Below, in pieces: positions 34,189-42,308 of a stretch of DNA of 64,000 nt. A program made the translations under genes and the position numbers. Every line of letters begins with the position of its first letter. The stretch's first letter is position 1. The stretch is from Solwaraspora sp. WMMD406 (GTDB lineage: Bacteria; Actinomycetota; Actinomycetes; Mycobacteriales; Micromonosporaceae). Below the pieces are notes generated by a model. It made no database searches, was not told the origin of the DNA, and worked only from the letters and a program-made list of their open reading frames with translations. The stretch lies in contig NZ_JARUBF010000001.1 in the NCBI RefSeq assembly GCF_029626025.1, forward strand, positions 5,364,001 through 5,428,000, in the 5' to 3' direction.

Positions 34189-35759
34189 CCCCCGACGAGC
34201 TGACCCACGCGCTGGAGGAGGCGACCGACCTCCCCGATGGCGACGGCAAGATCGCCGAACTGGAGCGAATCATCGTCCACGCCGACGCGGCGGGCGAGGT
34301 CCGGACCGGCTTCGACGCCCGGATGGCGCTGATCGAGACGTTCAACCACCACACTGAACGGTGGCGGATGCTGCCGGCGTTCGGCTGGTGCCTGAACACC
34401 TTCGACCGCCACCCGGAGCTTTTCGAACCGTGGGACGCCGAGCTGTTGCGCTGGTATCACAAGTGGGCGGTGGCCACGCTGCGGAGCACCCCACGGGTAG
34501 GGCTCGCACACACCCAGGCCGCGCTCGACGACATGCAGCGCCGGTTCCAGGCAAGCGGGCAGAGCCTGCAGGCCGTCTACAACCTGCGCTGCAAGATCGC
34601 CGATCACATCGGGGACATCGAGCAGGCCCGGCACTGGCTGGACCGCTGGCGGACCGCCCCCCGGGACGAGAACAGCGACTGCGCCGGCTGCGACCCGTCC
34701 CGTCAGGCCGAACTGCTCGCCGGGTGGGGCGAGTGGGAGGAGGCGTCGACCATCGTCGAGCCGGTGCTCAACGGCGCGCTGGGCTGCACCGAGCAGCCGG
34801 AGAAGGCGCTGGTGACGGTCATCACGCCGTACCTGCGGCTGGGCCGGTACGCCGAGGCCGCCCAGGCACACGTGCGGGCCTACCGGCGGCACCGGTACGA
34901 GCGGGAAGCTTTCCCGTACCTGGCCGAGCACCTGCGGTTCTGTGCGCTGACCGGGCACCTCGACCGGGGGCTGGACATCCTCGCCGAGCATCTGGAGTGG
35001 CTCGACCGGCCCTACGACGACGCCTCGGCGATGGAGTTCGCGGCGGCCGGGGCGCTGGTCTGCCGGCTGGCCGCCGAAGCCGGCGGCGGCGAGCGCACCA
35101 TCCACCGTCCGGAGTACGGGGACCGGCCCGCCGCCGACGTCACCGTGGCCGTACTCGGCGCCGACCTGGCCGCCACGGCGCGGGAGTCGGCCGCCCGCTT
35201 CGACACCCGTAACGGCACCGGCCACCAGTCGGCCCGGATCGACGCCTGGCTGACGGCCGTACCGCTGACCGACGGCGTCGAACTGCCCCCGGACGAGCCG
35301 GACCGCGACCCGTACGCCAGCGTGGAACTGCCGGCCGACGGCATGCTCGACCTGGTCGCGCCACTGACCCTGGAGGGGATCACCGCCGCCCTCAACGAAC
35401 GCGGTGACCGCTACTTCGTCGACGACGACGGGGTGGTCGGCGGCAAGTGGGGTCAGGCGGTCATCCAGTTCGAGCGGCTCGGCGAGCAGCGCGAGATCCT
35501 GCACGCCCGGGTGATGGCGCAGCGGCGGTTGCCGGTGGACCGGCTGACCGAGGCGTACCAGTTCTGCAACGCGTGGAACCACGACCGGCTGCTGCCGAAG
35601 GTCTACGTTCACGACAACGGCGACGGTGAACTGATCCTCGCCGGGGACGTCAGCACCGACCTGGAACACGGGGTCAGCGGCGCGCAACTCGCCGCGCTGG
35701 TCAATGCGACGATCGCCACCGGAGCGAGCTTCGGGGATGCCGTCGCCGGGCTGCCCTGA
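34185..35759 (+). CDS. TPR-like protein with C-terminal YbjN domain
   Basis: The 524-residue protein starts with helical repeats resembling TPRs (about 1-370; YAEAAQAHVRAYRRHRYEREAFPYLAEHLRF, GHLDRGLDILAEHLEWL). A linker leads to a YbjN domain (about 385-524; LTLEGITAALNERGDRYFVDD, FCNAWNHDRLLPKVYVHD near 460). Two cysteines (DCAGCD) lie in the repeat region. GAGGAG precedes the ATG, which overlaps the Hsp90 stop. TPR proteins are classic Hsp90 co-chaperones, so a client-loading role for the YbjN-Hsp90-TPR trio is a reasonable inference, not a demonstrated one. Confidence 0.82.
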   Translation: MTPDELTHALEEATDLPDGDGKIAELERIIVHADAAGEVRTGFDARMALIETFNHHTERWRMLPAFGWCLNTFDRHPELFEPWDAELLRWYHKWAVATLRSTPRVGLAHTQAALDDMQRRFQASGQSLQAVYNLRCKIADHIGDIEQARHWLDRWRTAPRDENSDCAGCDPSRQAELLAGWGEWEEASTIVEPVLNGALGCTEQPEKALVTVITPYLRLGRYAEAAQAHVRAYRRHRYEREAFPYLAEHLRFCALTGHLDRGLDILAEHLEWLDRPYDDASAMEFAAAGALVCRLAAEAGGGERTIHRPEYGDRPAADVTVAVLGADLAATARESAARFDTRNGTGHQSARIDAWLTAVPLTDGVELPPDEPDRDPYASVELPADGMLDLVAPLTLEGITAALNERGDRYFVDDDGVVGGKWGQAVIQFERLGEQREILHARVMAQRRLPVDRLTEAYQFCNAWNHDRLLPKVYVHDNGDGELILAGDVSTDLEHGVSGAQLAALVNATIATGASFGDAVAGLP

Positions 35760-36090
35760 GCACACCGACCCAGGAGACGGCGACGACCAGGGCCAGCACC
35801 AGCCGGGCCAGCCAGGCGTACTGCTCGGGATAGATGACGTCGGCCAGGTAGCGGTCGACGAAGCCCTCGTCGAAACCGACCTGCCCGGACCGCCGTCGGG
35901 CCCAGTGCTCGGCGGCGGTCAGCGGGCAGGTCAGGTTGGCGGCGACGACCAACACGCCCCAGCCGGCGGCGAGTAAATGCAGCCAGATGGTCCGTGGCCA
36001 GCGCCAGGCCAGGAAGCCACCGACCGCCAGGTACGCCAGGAACCCGAAGTGCAGTACGAGGATGACGGTGGTCAGTAGTTGATAGCCCAT
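35701..36090 (-). CDS. DUF2784 family membrane protein
   Basis: The 129-residue protein has about four membrane helices (VILVLHFGFLAYLAVGGFLA, IWLHLLAAGWGVLVVAANL, LVLALVVAVSWVGVL) and the DUF2784 motif NLTCPLTAAEHWAR, followed by FVDRYLADVIYPEQYAW. Function unknown. GGGGAGG 7 nt before the ATG is a strong ribosome site. The basic C-terminal tail overlaps the end of the convergent TPR-YbjN gene by 59 nt. Confidence 0.85.
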   Translation of the reverse strand: MGYQLLTTVILVLHFGFLAYLAVGGFLAWRWPRTIWLHLLAAGWGVLVVAANLTCPLTAAEHWARRRSGQVGFDEGFVDRYLADVIYPEQYAWLARLVLALVVAVSWVGVLRAARRRHPRSSLRWRSSH

Positions 36091-36203
36091 CGCGGTACCT
36101 CCCCACCGCCAGCGTAGGTCGCGGCGGCCGGCACGGACTGGGTACGCGTACTCACCGATCCGTGTGCCGTGGCGGGTGGGCGCCTGCCCACCGCACGGGG
36201 CGG

Positions 36204-36425
36204 TCAGCCGCCGAGGGCTCCAGGCGGATCACCCGGCTCTCCGTCGGCGAACCCCCCGGCCGACACGGTCCGCACGAAGCCGCGCCAGCTGGTCGAACCG
36301 AACCGCAGGTACGGGCCGTCGGCCCGCGCCGAGTCGCGCAGCACGACGCCTCCGGACGCTGTCACGGCGACCTCCACGCACGCGTTGGTGTCACACCGGC
36401 CGCTGCGCCGCCATCGCAACGCCAT
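36204..36425 (-). CDS. DUF397 domain protein
   Basis: The 73-residue protein starts with WRRSGRCDTNACVEVAVT and has VVLRDSARADGPYLRF and WRGFVRTV, the three conserved blocks of DUF397. These small proteins are typically encoded next to XRE-DUF5753 regulators in actinomycetes and appear to act with them. Here the regulator lies 113 nt upstream on the same strand. An AGGGG site precedes the ATG. The C-terminal 15 residues are a low-complexity extension. Confidence 0.88.
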   Translation of the reverse strand: MALRWRRSGRCDTNACVEVAVTASGGVVLRDSARADGPYLRFGSTSWRGFVRTVSAGGFADGEPGDPPGALGG

Positions 36426-36538
36426 TTCGCACCACCCCTATCGTTTCCCTGCCCGCCCGGCCCCTCCTGCCCGGCTCAACGCCGCGCACCGGGCCCGCGA
36501 TACGCGCGGTCCATCAGGTCAGACCGGATACACGGCGG

Positions 36539-37432
36539 TCAGGAGCGGGTCATGGCGGTCAGGACGGCGGACCGTTCGGCGATCAGCCGGCCAGAGGTGG
36601 CCTCGTCGTGCGCGGCCCGCCAGATGTGCGCGAAATAGCCGCGATGCCGGTCGACGCGGTGCGCGGCGTGGACGACCTCGTCCACCAGGATGCCCTCCCG
36701 GTAGAGCAACGCCGTGTCGTCGGCATCGAAGTCGAGCAGCGTGAACGGCGCGAGCATCGCCATGATCGCCGCGTCGGCGAACGGAACGATCCGGACCCGT
36801 ACGTTGGGCCGACGCATCGCCCGCAGCAGCTGGGCGAACTGGCCGGCCATGACGCGCGGCCCGCCGATGGTGCGCCACAGCACGGACTCGTCCAGCACCA
36901 GCTGGAAGACCGGCGGATCCGGCCGGTCCAGCACCTGCCGGCGTCGGCGTAACCGGGCCTCCAGCCGCAGCGTCCGATCGGCCTCGGGCAGTTCGCTACG
37001 CCAGAAGTTGAGCACGAACTCGCCGTACTCGCGGGTCTGCAGGATGCCGGGGATCAGCGTCGGCTGGAACACCCGGATCGCGCTGGCTTCGCTCTCCAGC
37101 TGCAGCAGTTGCAACATGGCCGGGGTGAGATGGTCCCGGTATCGGGGTTCGTCCCACCAACCGCGGCGCCGCGAGGTACGGGCATCGCGCACTAGCCCAT
37201 CAGCGCGGTCACTGTCGGTCACCCCGTACAGATCCAGCAACGCCCGCAGGTCGGTGGTGGAGACCGTGACGTCACCCTTCTCGATCCGGTTGACCTTGGA
37301 CACCGACCAGTCCAGTGACTCGGCGACCCGGCTCTGGGTGAGGCCAGCCGATTCCCGGGCCCGACGCAGCGCGAGCCGGAGTCGGCGGCGCGCCACCGCC
37401 GGGGACTGTCCGATGCCGGTACCGTCACGCAC
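36539..37432 (-). CDS. XRE-family regulator with DUF5753 domain
   Basis: The 297-residue protein has an N-terminal Cro/CI helix-turn-helix (about 16-70; LRRARESAGLTQSRVAESL, SVSKVNRIEKGDVTVS). A DUF5753 domain follows (about 110-285; ASAIRVFQPTLIPGILQTREYG, VLDESVLWRTIGG, LLRAMRRPNVRVRIVPF). Such regulators pair with DUF397 proteins and control development or antibiotic production in streptomycetes; the ligand is unknown. The GTG start has GGAGG 5 nt upstream. The pair may behave like a regulator/antagonist module, but toxin-antitoxin action is not shown. Confidence 0.92.
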   Translation of the reverse strand: MRDGTGIGQSPAVARRRLRLALRRARESAGLTQSRVAESLDWSVSKVNRIEKGDVTVSTTDLRALLDLYGVTDSDRADGLVRDARTSRRRGWWDEPRYRDHLTPAMLQLLQLESEASAIRVFQPTLIPGILQTREYGEFVLNFWRSELPEADRTLRLEARLRRRRQVLDRPDPPVFQLVLDESVLWRTIGGPRVMAGQFAQLLRAMRRPNVRVRIVPFADAAIMAMLAPFTLLDFDADDTALLYREGILVDEVVHAAHRVDRHRGYFAHIWRAAHDEATSGRLIAERSAVLTAMTRS

Positions 37433-37521
37433 GGAATCCTCCGCGGGCCGGTGGGTGACTGGGTCACCAGTATGCCCGCCGGCCCGGCCGGCCGGTCAGC
37501 CCCGCGACGACAGGCGCGTCT

Positions 37522-39210
37522 TCAGACCTCCACCACGGTCGGGACGATCATCGGCCGGCGCCGGTACGCGTCGTTGACCCACCGCCCGACCACCCGACGG
37601 ACGATCTGCTGGAGCTGATGCGGATCGGTGATCCCGTCGGCGGCGGCCCGACCGAGCGCCTCGGTGATCAACGGTGTGACGGCGTTGAACGCCTCCGGAT
37701 CCTCGGAGAAGCCCTTGGCCGAGATGGCCGGGCCACCGACCACCTTGCCGGTCACCGAGTCGACCACGACGGTGGCGGCGATGAACCCGCCGTCGCCGAG
37801 GATCCGCCGCTCGGTCAGCAGCGACTCGCCGACGTCGCCGACGGCCAACCCGTCGACGTAGACGTAGCGACTCCGCACGTGCCCGACGAGCTGGGCGTGG
37901 CCGTCGACCAGATCGACCACGTCGCCGTCCTCGCAGAGCACCACGCGCTGCGGGTCGAGGCCCGACTCGATGCCCAGTCGGGCGTGGGCGCGCAGGTGCC
38001 GCCACTCCCCGTGCACCGGCAGCAGGTTGCTCGGCCGGACCACGTTGAGCAGGTAGAGCAGCTCACCGGCGGGCGCGTGCCCGGAGACGTGCACCTTGGC
38101 CACGTCCTTGTGGATGACGGTGGCGCCGGCCCGGGACAGCTTGTTGATCACCCGGTAGACGGAAGTCTCGTTGCCGGGCACCAGCGAGCTGGCCAGGACC
38201 ACGGTGTCACCGGGTTCGACCGTGATGTGCCGGTGGTCGCCGGTCGCCATCCGCCCCAGCGCGCTCATCGGCTCGCCCTGTGAACCGGTGGACATCAGCA
38301 CGATCCGGTCCGGCGGCAGGGTGGTGGCCTCGTCGAGCCCGACCACCAGCCCGCCCGGGATACGCAGCAGACCCAAATCCCGGGCGATGCCCATGTTGCG
38401 GACCATCGAGCGGCCGATCAGGGCCACCTTGCGGTCGTACTCGTACGCGGAGTCCAGCACCTGCTGCACCCGGTGCACGTGCGAGGCGAAACTCGCCACG
38501 ATGATCCGGCCTCTGGCCTTGCCGAAGATCGAGTCGAGCACCGGACCGATGTCACGCTCCGGGGTGACGAAGCCCGGGATCTCGGCGTTGGTCGAGTCCG
38601 ACAGCAGTAGGTCGACGCCTTCGGCGCCGAGCCGGGCGAAGCCGGCCAGGTCGGTGATCCGCCCGTCCAGCGGCAACTGGTCCATCTTGAAATCACCGGT
38701 GTGCAGGACCAGACCGGCTGCGGTCCGGATGGCGACCGCCATCGCGTCCGGGATGGAATGGTTGACCGCGAAGAATTCGCACTCGAACGGTCCGATCCGT
38801 TCCCGCTGGCCTTCCCGTACGGTCAGGGTGTAGGGCTCGATCCGCCGCTCGGCCAGCTTCGCCTCGACCAGCGCGAGGGTGAACTGCGAACCCACCAGCG
38901 GGATGTCCGGCTTGTGGGCGAGCAGGTACGGCACGGCTCCGATGTGATCCTCGTGGCCGTGGGTCAGCACGATCGCCTGGACATCGGCCAGCCGGTCCAG
39001 AATGGGGGTGAAGTCCGGCAGGATCAGGTCGACCCCGGGCTGCTCGACGTCGGGAAAGAGAACACCACAATCGACGATCAGCAACTTGCCGTCGAACTCG
39101 AAGACCGTCATATTGCGCCCGATGGCACCGAGGCCACCGAGCGGAATGATCCGCAGGCCGCCCGGCGGCAGCTCCGGTGGGAGGTCCATTTCGGCGTGGG
39201 CCTGACTCAT
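37522..39210 (-). CDS. rnj: Ribonuclease J
   Basis: The 562-residue metallo-beta-lactamase/beta-CASP nuclease has HGHEDH (H84-H89), the downstream metal ligands SIPDA and HTGDFKMD, DSTNAEIPGF, and the beta-CASP motifs GRSMVRNM and HVSGHAPAGEL, with the C-terminal domain complete. It is a 5' exonuclease/endonuclease in mRNA decay and rRNA maturation. The ATG overlaps the dapA stop (ATGA). The dapA-rnj order is conserved in actinobacteria (Rv2753c-Rv2752c). It lies in the same window as PNPase, its partner in RNA turnover. Confidence 0.95.
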   Translation of the reverse strand: MSQAHAEMDLPPELPPGGLRIIPLGGLGAIGRNMTVFEFDGKLLIVDCGVLFPDVEQPGVDLILPDFTPILDRLADVQAIVLTHGHEDHIGAVPYLLAHKPDIPLVGSQFTLALVEAKLAERRIEPYTLTVREGQRERIGPFECEFFAVNHSIPDAMAVAIRTAAGLVLHTGDFKMDQLPLDGRITDLAGFARLGAEGVDLLLSDSTNAEIPGFVTPERDIGPVLDSIFGKARGRIIVASFASHVHRVQQVLDSAYEYDRKVALIGRSMVRNMGIARDLGLLRIPGGLVVGLDEATTLPPDRIVLMSTGSQGEPMSALGRMATGDHRHITVEPGDTVVLASSLVPGNETSVYRVINKLSRAGATVIHKDVAKVHVSGHAPAGELLYLLNVVRPSNLLPVHGEWRHLRAHARLGIESGLDPQRVVLCEDGDVVDLVDGHAQLVGHVRSRYVYVDGLAVGDVGESLLTERRILGDGGFIAATVVVDSVTGKVVGGPAISAKGFSEDPEAFNAVTPLITEALGRAAADGITDPHQLQQIVRRVVGRWVNDAYRRRPMIVPTVVEV

Positions 39211-40130
39211 CGCAGCTCCAGTCCGGCGTCGGCGCAGTCGATACGCAGCTGGTCCAGTTCGGCGTCGGTGGCGGCGACCAGCGGCGACCGGACCGGGCCG
39301 GCGGGCAGGCCGCGTACGGCGAGCGCGGCCTTGACCAGGATCGTGCCCGGGCAGCGGAAGATCCCGGTGAACAGCGGTAGCAGCTTGCGATGCAGGGCCA
39401 CCGCCGTCGCCGTGTCGCCGGCGGCATAGGCCTCGATCATCCGCTTGGTCGCCGCGCCGGTCAGGTGGGTGGAGGTGCCGACCAGACCGACCGCGCCGAT
39501 CGCCAGCATAGGCAGAGTGAGCGCGTCGTCACCACTGTAGAAGGCAAGGTCGGTCCGGCTGGTCACCCAGGAGGTGGCGACCAGGTCGCCCTTGGCGTCC
39601 TTGACCGCGACGACGCGGGGGTGCTCGGCCAGCCGGACCAGTGTCTCGGTCGCCAGCGCCACACCGGTGCGGTGCGGGATGTCGTACGCCATGACAGGTA
39701 GTCCGCTGGCGTCCGCCACGGCGGTGAAGTGACGGATCAGCCCGGCCTGTGGCGGCTTGTTGTAGTAGGGCGTCACCACCAGCAGCCCGTGGGCGCCGGC
39801 CTTCTCGGCGGCGACCGCCAACTCGATGGTGTGTCGGGTGTCGTTGGTGCCGACACCGGCAACCACCTGCGCGCGGTCGCCGACCGCTTCCACCACCACG
39901 CGGAGCAGTCGTTCCTTCTCCGCGTCCGTCGTGGTCGGCGACTCGCCGGTGGTGCCGCTGATCACCAGCGCGTCGTTGGCCTGGTCGTCGACCAGGTAGC
40001 TGGCCAGCCGGGCGGCACCGTCGAGGTCGAGCGATCCGTCGCTGGTCATCGGGGTGACCATGGCGGTGAGAAGCCGCCCGAACGGGCCCGGCGCCCCGGC
40101 GCCGGGGTCGGCGAGGTGGTGCTGCGTCAT
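39207..40130 (-). CDS. dapA: 4-hydroxy-tetrahydrodipicolinate synthase
   Basis: The 307-residue TIM-barrel protein has GTTGESPTTTDAEKERLL (substrate loop), YDIPHRTGVAL (the catalytic tyrosine region) and VAVKDAKGDL with the Schiff-base lysine. It condenses pyruvate with aspartate semialdehyde in the diaminopimelate/lysine pathway. Its partner dapB lies 6 kb further along the same strand. The start is ATG 40130. It is co-translated with rnj by a 4-nt overlap. Confidence 0.95.
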   Translation of the reverse strand: MTQHHLADPGAGAPGPFGRLLTAMVTPMTSDGSLDLDGAARLASYLVDDQANDALVISGTTGESPTTTDAEKERLLRVVVEAVGDRAQVVAGVGTNDTRHTIELAVAAEKAGAHGLLVVTPYYNKPPQAGLIRHFTAVADASGLPVMAYDIPHRTGVALATETLVRLAEHPRVVAVKDAKGDLVATSWVTSRTDLAFYSGDDALTLPMLAIGAVGLVGTSTHLTGAATKRMIEAYAAGDTATAVALHRKLLPLFTGIFRCPGTILVKAALAVRGLPAGPVRSPLVAATDAELDQLRIDCADAGLELR

Positions 40131-40189
40131 ACCGACAACCTATCGGACCGGCGCGCGGTCGTTTCGGCGCTCCTGCGCGAGCGCGAGAT

Positions 40190-40945
40190 CTACTCCCCTT
40201 GCCGGGTGTACGGGCTGGCCGCGACCTCGCTACCGTCGGCCAGCCGGTCGATGACGAAGTCGGCGAAGACGTTCGGCGCGACCCGCTGCAGCTGCTGCAG
40301 ACACTCGACAGCGAGCTCCCGGATCTCGACGTCGGCGTGTTCGGTGGCGCGCATGCCGATGAAGTGCCGCCAGGCCCGGTAGTTGCCGGTGACCACGATC
40401 CGGGTCTCGGTCGCGTTGGGCAGCACCGCCCGGGCCGCCTGACGGGCCTGCTTGCGCCGCAGGGTGGGGTTGGCCACGTCGGCGAAGCGCTGTTCCAGCC
40501 CTTCGAGGAGTTCGGTGTACGCCCGCACACTGGCCTCGGCCGCGGCGACGAACCGTTTGTGCAGCTCGGGGTCCTCGGCGATCACCACCGGCTCGACCAT
40601 CGCGGCGTCCCGCTCGGGCACGTACCGCTGGGACAACTGCGAGTAGGAGAAGTGCCGGTGGCGGATGAGCTCGTGGGTGAGCGAGCGGGACACCCCGGTG
40701 AAGTAGAAGGTGACGCTGCCGTGCTCGAGCACCGACAGGTGACCGCTGTCGAGAATGTGGCGCAGGTAACCGGCGTTGGTGGCGGTCGCCGGGTTGGGTT
40801 TGCGCCACGACTGGTAGCAGGCCCGACCGGCGAACTCGGCGAGCGCCTGACCGCCCTCGGCGTCGGTGGACCAGTCGAGGTCGTCCGGGGCTTCGAAGTG
40901 GGTCCAGGCGATCAGCTTGACCTGCGGCGACACGATCTCCGGCAT
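40190..40945 (-). CDS. thyX: Flavin-dependent thymidylate synthase ThyX
   Basis: The 251-residue protein shows the ThyX motif [14 protein letters not shown] (95-108), plus [15 protein letters not shown] and [18 protein letters not shown]. It makes dTMP from dUMP using FAD/NADPH and methylene-tetrahydrofolate. The start is uncertain. I prefer ATG 40945 because TAAAGT (40958-40953) sits 7 nt upstream, as for a leaderless mRNA. ATG 40972 (nine residues longer) has no ribosome site. It lies 59 nt upstream of dapA on the same strand. Confidence 0.93.
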   Translation of the reverse strand: MPEIVSPQVKLIAWTHFEAPDDLDWSTDAEGGQALAEFAGRACYQSWRKPNPATATNAGYLRHILDSGHLSVLEHGSVTFYFTGVSRSLTHELIRHRHFSYSQLSQRYVPERDAAMVEPVVIAEDPELHKRFVAAAEASVRAYTELLEGLEQRFADVANPTLRRKQARQAARAVLPNATETRIVVTGNYRAWRHFIGMRATEHADVEIRELAVECLQQLQRVAPNVFADFVIDRLADGSEVAASPYTRQGE

Positions 40946-40952
40946 TCCTCGG

Positions 40953-40958
40953 ACTTTA
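40953..40958 (-). promoter_or_regulatory. Candidate -10 box for leaderless thyX
   Basis: On the minus strand TAAAGT lies 7 nt before ATG 40945. TTGCCT is found 18 bp further upstream as a possible -35. The geometry predicts transcription starting at or next to the start codon. Confidence 0.4.
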
Positions 40959-41044
40959 GTTGGCGTCGACATCCGCAGGCAAACGGCCGGACCGCCCGGA
41001 CCGGCGACCGGGACCGCGCGGACACCGACGATCCCGGATGATCT

Positions 41045-41058
41045 GTTTACACTGTAAG
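41045..41058 (+). promoter_or_regulatory. Operator-like palindrome over the -10 of the VOC gene
   Basis: GTTTACACTGTAAG contains the inverted repeat TTACA-C-TGTAA (41047-41057), and TACACT (41048-41053) inside it is a good -10 hexamer. The start codon is 30 nt downstream with its own GGGAGG site. The sequence looks like a TetR-type operator; no TetR gene is in the window, so any regulator would act in trans. Confidence 0.6.
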
Positions 41059-41082
41059 GGGTTAGCGCTCCCGGGAGGTGCC

Positions 41083-41568
41083 ATGAACGTGACCGCGTGT
41101 GCGGTGTCACTGAACGTCGACGACGTCGCCGCTTCCAGCGGCTTCCTGGTCACACACTTCGGCTTCCACGAAGTGATGTCGGCCGACGGCTTCGCGTCGC
41201 TCACCCGCGACGACATCGGCATGAACGTGATCTTCCTCCGGCGAGGGCTGCCGACCCTGCCGGCGGACCAGCGTGACGACCACGCCCAGGGACTGATCCT
41301 CGCCTTCGAGGTCACCGACCTCGACGGCGAACTGGCCCGGCTGCGGGCCGAAGGAGTGCCGATCACCATGCCGCTGACCGTCGAGGAATGGGGCGAGCGG
41401 GCGTTCCAGGTACGCGATCCCAACGGCGTCGTCGTGCAACTGGTCGACTGGGTCACTGCACCGGCGACCGGCACGTCAGCCGAAACCGGCACGCCAACGG
41501 AAACCGGCACGCCAACGGAAACCGGCAGGCCAGCGGAAACGCCGGACGAGGCCCGGCCGCAGACGTAG
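41083..41568 (+). CDS. VOC (glyoxalase/bleomycin-resistance) family protein
   Basis: The 161-residue protein has one VOC module: [19 protein letters not shown] (beta-strand, N-terminal), [19 protein letters not shown], and [16 protein letters not shown] at the end. Members are metal-dependent lyases, dioxygenases or binding proteins; no reaction can be assigned. The C-terminal 25 residues are repeats of TETGTP encoded by an 18-bp tandem repeat. GGGAGG 4 nt upstream supports ATG 41083. Confidence 0.85.
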   Translation: MNVTACAVSLNVDDVAASSGFLVTHFGFHEVMSADGFASLTRDDIGMNVIFLRRGLPTLPADQRDDHAQGLILAFEVTDLDGELARLRAEGVPITMPLTVEEWGERAFQVRDPNGVVVQLVDWVTAPATGTSAETGTPTETGTPTETGRPAETPDEARPQT

Positions 41569-41579
41569 AAGCCCCGGCC

Positions 41580-42188
41580 TCAGACGTAAAACCAGCTGAA
41601 CGGAGCCCAGGGCAGGTTACGCAGCACCGAGAAGGCCATCCAGATGCCCAGCGACCACCCCACCACCCGGGGGGTGATCCGCAGCTGGGGCAACCGCCAA
41701 CGGAACATGTGTTGACCTGCCCAGGCCACATAGATGTAGAGCAGGAACGGCACCGCGAAAACGAAGAGCAGGTGGTGACGTGCCGCCGCGCCCAGGTCAC
41801 CGTTGAGCAGGTACCAGGCGGCGCGCGTGCCGCCGCACCCCGGGCAGTCCAGCCCGGTGGTCAACTTGAGTAGGCAGGTCGGCGCGGCCTCGGCGGTGCT
41901 GGTGGTGGGATCGGTGAGCACTGTGTAGCCAGCGGCGGCACCGATACAGCCCAGCACCGCCAACGGTGCCAACCACACCGGCGACTTCGCCCAGAGCCGG
42001 TTGACCATCCTCGTCAGCCGATCCGGTTCGGCGACCGGCGGGTACGCCTGCGGCGGCGTCGACAGGTACGGGTCGTGGGCGGGATGCGACTCGGTGTGCT
42101 GGTGCCGGTCGGGCCCAGGATCCGGCGACGACACCGTCGAGCCTTCGATCGTGGTACGACCATCGGCCCCGCTGTCGGTGCTCACCAT
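41580..42188 (-). CDS. DUF2752 family membrane protein
   Basis: The 202-residue protein has a Pro-rich N-terminal part of about 60 residues, then helices with the DUF2752 motif CLLKLTTGLDCPGCGGTRAAW, and ends LRNLPWAPFSWFYV, the family's usual terminus. Function is unknown. ATG 42188 has a GGAAGGGGA site about 9 nt upstream; a longer in-frame start exists at 42224. It is convergent with the VOC gene. Confidence 0.85.
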   Translation of the reverse strand: MVSTDSGADGRTTIEGSTVSSPDPGPDRHQHTESHPAHDPYLSTPPQAYPPVAEPDRLTRMVNRLWAKSPVWLAPLAVLGCIGAAAGYTVLTDPTTSTAEAAPTCLLKLTTGLDCPGCGGTRAAWYLLNGDLGAAARHHLLFVFAVPFLLYIYVAWAGQHMFRWRLPQLRITPRVVGWSLGIWMAFSVLRNLPWAPFSWFYV

Positions 42189-42308
42189 CGCTGCGGTCCC
42201 CTTCCTCGGCGCCGATCGTCTCACCGTACACCGGCGAGGCTCGGTCGCCCCGGCCCCGGCGGCCCTCCGCCCGCCCCGACCGGTGTCTGCCCGACCGCGC
42301 CAGGGCGG

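Noticed and set aside
36204-37432. XRE/DUF397 as a classical toxin-antitoxin system
   Set aside because: Neither protein has a toxin fold that I can see, and the family is better known as developmental regulators.
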